Positions 60,816-64,000 of a DNA stretch of 64,000 nucleotides are shown piece after piece (the first letter of the stretch is position 1; each line of letters starts with the position of its first letter). The notes under the pieces are model-generated. The model saw only the letters and a list, made by a program, of their open reading frames with translations. It was not told the origin of the DNA and did not search any database. Source of the DNA: Eggerthellaceae bacterium (lineage in GTDB: Bacteria; Actinomycetota; Coriobacteriia; Coriobacteriales; Eggerthellaceae); the NCBI GenBank assembly GCA_009782615.1, contig WRIS01000001.1:186001-250000 (forward strand). The letters run 5' to 3'. The position numbers were made by a program, and so were the translations under genes.

Positions 60816-61742
60816 CTATTCAATCTCTTGCGCCAGTTGTTCGATGCGCCGCACGCGGTGATAGACCGCCGACTTGGACAAGGGAGGGCTCGCGTATTCC
60901 CCCAGCTCTTTAAGGGTTGCATCGGGATTGCTCACCCGCAGCTTGATGAATTCTTGCAAAGCGGGCGGCAGGTTTTCCATCCCGTGGTGCTCAACAACTT
61001 TCCTGATAGCAAAAATCTGGTCGACCGATGCGGAAGCACTTTTTGCCTGATTGGCAATTTCGGCATTAGTGATGCGGTTCACATCGTTGCGCACGCTTTT
61101 TATCACACGTTCATTTTCCATGGCAAGCGCACCTTGATGGGCTCCCGCATAAGCCAAAAACTCAAGGATGGCTTCTCCGCTTTTCAGATACACCATGAAG
61201 TTGCTGCGGCGTTCCATGATGCGCGCATGGATACCTTTTTGTTCCATAAGCGCAACTAAGCCTTGCGCTAATTCAAGCGATTCAACCGTTATCTCAAAAT
61301 GAAAGTCCCCGCGCGGATGGGAAATAAACCCGCTACCCAAAAACGCGCCGCGCAGATACGCAGCCGCACAACACTGCTTTTTCACCAAACTTTGTTTGAT
61401 ACCCATTTCCAAACCGTCGTCGGAAAGCACCCCCATGTCACGCAAGGCAGGTTCGAGACTTGGTTGTGTGGGCACTTCAATAAGATAGTTGGGAGTTTTG
61501 TGAAGCACGCTTCGTCTGATGCTCAGCTTGGTTTTAAGATCGTACAAGCCGTGCAGCAGCTTGATGATAAGACGCGCCACGCCCGCAACATCGGTGGCAA
61601 TTTCGATGCGATACTTGCCCTTGCCGCTGAAAAACAAGGTTCCCTCGATGCGCACAAGCGCTGCCAAGGTCGCCTTTTCGCAGTGACTGCAATTCGGCGC
61701 TACGCGCGCAAGTTCATCTTTTATGTCAGCGGTAAACGACAT
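60816..61742 (-). CDS. whiA: Sporulation/division regulator WhiA
   Basis: WhiA couples a degenerate LAGLIDADG endonuclease-like domain (RGAFLGSGFISHPRGDFHFEI, about 130-150) with a C-terminal helix-turn-helix (LREYA..., seen as RVSNPDATLKELGEYASPPLSKSAVYHRVRRI in two pieces). The 308 residues match the family. In actinobacteria WhiA controls division and sporulation genes; in Bacillus it affects Z-ring assembly. It is the last gene of uvrC-rapZ-yvcK-whiA and overlaps yvcK by 22 bp. Confidence 0.95.
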   Translation of the reverse strand: MSFTADIKDELARVAPNCSHCEKATLAALVRIEGTLFFSGKGKYRIEIATDVAGVARLIIKLLHGLYDLKTKLSIRRSVLHKTPNYLIEVPTQPSLEPALRDMGVLSDDGLEMGIKQSLVKKQCCAAAYLRGAFLGSGFISHPRGDFHFEITVESLELAQGLVALMEQKGIHARIMERRSNFMVYLKSGEAILEFLAYAGAHQGALAMENERVIKSVRNDVNRITNAEIANQAKSASASVDQIFAIRKVVEHHGMENLPPALQEFIKLRVSNPDATLKELGEYASPPLSKSAVYHRVRRIEQLAQEIE

Positions 61743-62839
61743 AGTTTCGCAATTCCCCTGAAAGCCTCGCGCAGAGCATGCGGGTCGTGCCAGGTGGGAC
61801 GTTTTTCATCAACCAGATTTCGCACGATAACGGCGGGTCCTTGTTCTTGTATCGCCTTCATGTCCGCATAGTTTATCGGAATGGGGCGAATGCCCGTTCT
61901 CACCCGTTCATCAGGTATATCCAAAATCGCCTGACAGCTTCCTTCTTCGCCGAGTGCGCCGTGATAGCTTTCTTCCAAAGGGTCACCTGGTTTAAGCTCA
62001 AACGGCGAATGGATAAGCACGTAATCGAGCAAATCCCTCATCCCATTGTCGAGCAACACTTCAACATGCTCACGCGCGGAAAGCCCCCAGGTCTCCCCTT
62101 GCATGTCGGCAAGTGAACAGATGAAAAGCGTCTTGCCCTTTGATTCTTTGATAGCATCAATGATTCCTGGCACCAAAAGATTCGGAATGATGGAAGTGAA
62201 AAGCGAGCCTGGGCCAAGCACAATAAGGTCGGCTTCGCGGATTACGTTTATTGCCTGGTCATACGGCATACAATCCTGCGCCGTTTCCAACCAGACTTTT
62301 TCAAGAGCGGTTTGTGAGGTGCTCGCCCTCGCTTGACCGCGCAAAATCTTGCCGTCTTTCGTCTTAGCAACAAGCGTCACCAAATCAAGGGTTGAGGGAT
62401 ACACGTGTCCGCGCGCACCGAGCAACTGTTCGCAAATGTCGATGGCTTCGATGAAAGACCCCGTTGCCATTTCAAGAGCCGCCAACATAAGATTTCCCAA
62501 AGTGTGGTCGCGCGCAAATTCAAAGCGGTACCTGAAAGCTTGCGTCATCGGCTTTTCGTGGTCGCTCGCAAAAGCGTTGAGGCACTTCCTAATGTCGCCT
62601 GGAGGTGTTACCTGCGCTTCTTCACGCAGAATACCCGTTGAACCACCATCATCAGCCATCGCTACCACCGCACTCGTTTTAACGCCCAAGGAAAGCAGCG
62701 TCATAATGGAGACGGGCGCACCCGTGCCGCCACCAATGACCACCGCACGTATTTCTTGCTCAGGCAAAATACAAGGACGCGCATCTTTGAGTTCGCGATG
62801 GGTGGATATGGATGAATCTGCCTTATGGGTTCGTGTCAT
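61721..62839 (-). CDS. yvcK: YvcK/CofD-like UDP-sugar-binding protein
   Basis: This 372-residue protein has the CofD-like core: AVVIGGGTGAPVSIMTLL, VAMADDGGSTGILREE, TPPGDIRKCLNA and LGPGSLFTSIIPNLLVPG. YvcK binds UDP-N-acetylglucosamine and is needed for growth on gluconeogenic carbon and for cell-wall homeostasis in other bacteria. It overlaps whiA by 22 bp. A run of TTCCTTATA-like short repeats precedes its start on the plus strand (62849-62897). Confidence 0.93.
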   Translation of the reverse strand: MTRTHKADSSISTHRELKDARPCILPEQEIRAVVIGGGTGAPVSIMTLLSLGVKTSAVVAMADDGGSTGILREEAQVTPPGDIRKCLNAFASDHEKPMTQAFRYRFEFARDHTLGNLMLAALEMATGSFIEAIDICEQLLGARGHVYPSTLDLVTLVAKTKDGKILRGQARASTSQTALEKVWLETAQDCMPYDQAINVIREADLIVLGPGSLFTSIIPNLLVPGIIDAIKESKGKTLFICSLADMQGETWGLSAREHVEVLLDNGMRDLLDYVLIHSPFELKPGDPLEESYHGALGEEGSCQAILDIPDERVRTGIRPIPINYADMKAIQEQGPAVIVRNLVDEKRPTWHDPHALREAFRGIAKLCRLPLT

Positions 62840-62848
62840 GAATTCTGG

Positions 62849-62897
62849 TTCCTTATATTCCTTATAGTTCCTTGGGGATTCTTATACTTCCTTGAGG
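62849..62897. repeat. Short degenerate tandem repeat before yvcK
   Basis: About five 9-11 base units of the form TTCCTTATA or TTCCTTGGGG lie head to tail. On the minus strand they read as repeated AAGGAA, so several Shine-Dalgarno-like sites precede the yvcK ATG at 62839. Confidence 0.5.
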
Positions 62898-62928
62898 GCT
62901 CTCGTAAGTTCCGCTGACTTACGATAGT

Positions 62929-63912
62929 TTACTTATAGGTAGTTGCGTGGTGAAGGTCGCGGTGCGCAATGCTCACCCGATAGCCCTTCGCCTTAAGATA
63001 GCTGCCTGTGGCTTCCGAAAGAGCAACGCTGCGGTGTTGTCCGCCAGTACAACCAATGGCTATGGTCAGTTGCTGCTTGCCCTCTTTCACATATCCAGGC
63101 ATAACGCAATCAAGCAAGCTGTACCAAGATTTCAAGAAATCCTCGGTTTCGCTGCGATACATAACATAATCGCGCACTTCCTTATCAAGGCCAGTCAAGG
63201 GGCGCAAAACGGCATCATAGTAGGGGTTGGGTAAGAAGCGTACGTCCATAATGATGTCGGGGTCGGTGGCTGCCCCGTATTTGAAGCCGAAGGAATACAC
63301 CGTAACCGTAAGCGTGTCATTTTCGGTTTTGAGCGAAAAGAGGGAACGCATGACTGAGCGCAGTTGCTGAGGAAGCATGTCGGTGGTATCGATGACATCG
63401 GTTGCTTCTTCGCGCAACACCGAAAGCAAGCTTCGTTCCGTTTTGATGCCTTGTCCGATAGTCATCCCCTCTTCACAAAGCGGATGGCGGCGCCTGCTTG
63501 ATTTGTAGCGGGCAACGAGTTTGGTATCATCGGCATCAAGAAAAAGAAGGCGGTAGTTGTAGTTTTGCTCGTTGAGTTTCTTGAGTTCTTCTTGGAATCC
63601 CGTGAAGAAATCTCTACTGCGCGCATCACATACCACCGCTATCTTAGGTTCGGCATCGGGCTGACCTGGCAAACTATTAAGCGTAAGAAGTTGGCCGAAA
63701 AGGCTGGCAGGGAGGTTGTCGATGCAGTAATAACCTAAATCCTCAAGCGCGTGCATTGCTTCGGTTCGCCCAGCACCGCTCATTCCCGTAACAATAACTA
63801 AGCCAGGGTCAACGCGCTTATACGCTATCGCATCGGTGTGCGCTTGCGTTTGCTTTTGCTTTTTTGGCTGCTTGTCCGCCTGCGTTTGCTTTTTTGCTTT
63901 CGCCTCGGTCAT
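62929..63912 (-). CDS. rapZ: RNase adapter RapZ (YvcJ)
   Basis: This 327-residue nucleotide-binding protein has a Walker A with Arg for Lys (VTGMSGAGRTEAMHAL), DNLPASLFGQLL, and the C-terminal GCTGGQHRSVALSEA with HRDL. RapZ guides small-RNA decay in Enterobacteria; in Gram-positives (YvcJ) it binds GTP and sits beside yvcK and whiA as here. The N terminus has an extra 35-residue Lys/Gln repeat (KKQTQADKQPKKQKQTQAH). Its ATG overlaps the upstream gene's TGA by 4 bp. Confidence 0.94.
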   Translation of the reverse strand: MTEAKAKKQTQADKQPKKQKQTQAHTDAIAYKRVDPGLVIVTGMSGAGRTEAMHALEDLGYYCIDNLPASLFGQLLTLNSLPGQPDAEPKIAVVCDARSRDFFTGFQEELKKLNEQNYNYRLLFLDADDTKLVARYKSSRRRHPLCEEGMTIGQGIKTERSLLSVLREEATDVIDTTDMLPQQLRSVMRSLFSLKTENDTLTVTVYSFGFKYGAATDPDIIMDVRFLPNPYYDAVLRPLTGLDKEVRDYVMYRSETEDFLKSWYSLLDCVMPGYVKEGKQQLTIAIGCTGGQHRSVALSEATGSYLKAKGYRVSIAHRDLHHATTYK

Positions 63913-64000
63913 AAAGCATTCCCTTCGCTGTTCGTATCTTTCTCTTTCTTATTATACTGCTGAATCACCGCATAAAGATCCTCAGCAACATCAACAGGCA
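63909..64000 (-). CDS. uvrC: UvrABC system protein C, C-terminal end (cut by window edge)
   Basis: Only about 30 C-terminal residues are visible: PVDVAEDLYAVIQQYNKKEK to the TGA at 63911-63909. They fit the end of the UvrC helix-hairpin-helix domain, and the gene order uvrC-rapZ-yvcK-whiA is conserved in Gram-positives. UvrC makes both incisions in nucleotide excision repair. The identity rests mostly on synteny. The stop overlaps the rapZ start. Confidence 0.7.
   Translation of the reverse strand, partial: PVDVAEDLYAVIQQYNKKEKDTNSEGNAL

Overview
The window reads as a chromosomal segment of an anaerobic actinobacterium, most likely class Coriobacteriia. The evidence is the order lexA / small SOS gene / nrdR-dut, the block uvrC-rapZ-yvcK-whiA, menaquinone and haem genes next to a fermentative gene set, and GC content that looks close to 50 percent. 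Genes are densely packed. No rRNA, insertion sequence, prophage or CRISPR array is visible, so this is core chromosome rather than an island.

Layout: 1-2300 holds the divergent SOS locus (lexA, three LexA boxes, a small tail-anchored membrane protein), nrdR-dut and a MerR regulator. 2300-6000 holds a zinc-ribbon/TPR membrane protein, a thioesterase and menA. 5960-13949 is an arylpyruvate-oxidation region (iorA-iorB-ACT-paaK, an FHA protein, then paaK-ACT-dacA). 14099-16788 has a VanW-type envelope protein and a phosphatidyltransferase. 16961-22197 encodes a complete six-subunit Ech-type [NiFe] hydrogenase. 22473-28140 holds an ECF sigma/anti-sigma pair, a giant FAD/Fe-S oxidoreductase and a radical SAM enzyme. 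28246-35222 is tRNA-Pro with coaBC-hemH-rluD-lspA-ileS. 35407-44712 has degV, an aminotransferase-like protein without the PLP lysine, dinB, a glycosyltransferase with UDP-galactopyranose mutase, convergent pta and ackA, and a lipoprotein. 44772-53039 is housekeeping (hit, xseAB, yugP, rnd, lipid kinase, terC, ABC transporter). 53104-55323 carries four tRNAs, an amidase and a HAD hydrolase. 55430-60560 is secG and the lower-glycolysis cluster gpmI-tpiA-pgk-gap. 60816-64000 is whiA-yvcK-rapZ-uvrC.

Metabolic reading (inference): IorAB would oxidise arylpyruvates to arylacetyl-CoA and reduce ferredoxin, Ech would reoxidise ferredoxin with H2 release and ion pumping, and PaaK and Pta/AckA would handle the CoA esters and acetyl phosphate. 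A near-perfect palindrome (TTAGAGTTACTCTAA type) occurs twice before the MerR gene, once before iorA and once over the coaBC stop codon, which suggests that this MerR protein governs the arylpyruvate operon.

The observations most worth a second look are the SOS-controlled tail-anchored small protein between lexA and nrdR, the MerR operator set, the Ala/Lys/Glu-rich tails on three consecutive hydrogenase subunits, the aminotransferase with Lys replaced by His, and the Met/Pro-rich tail of the FAD/Fe-S protein.
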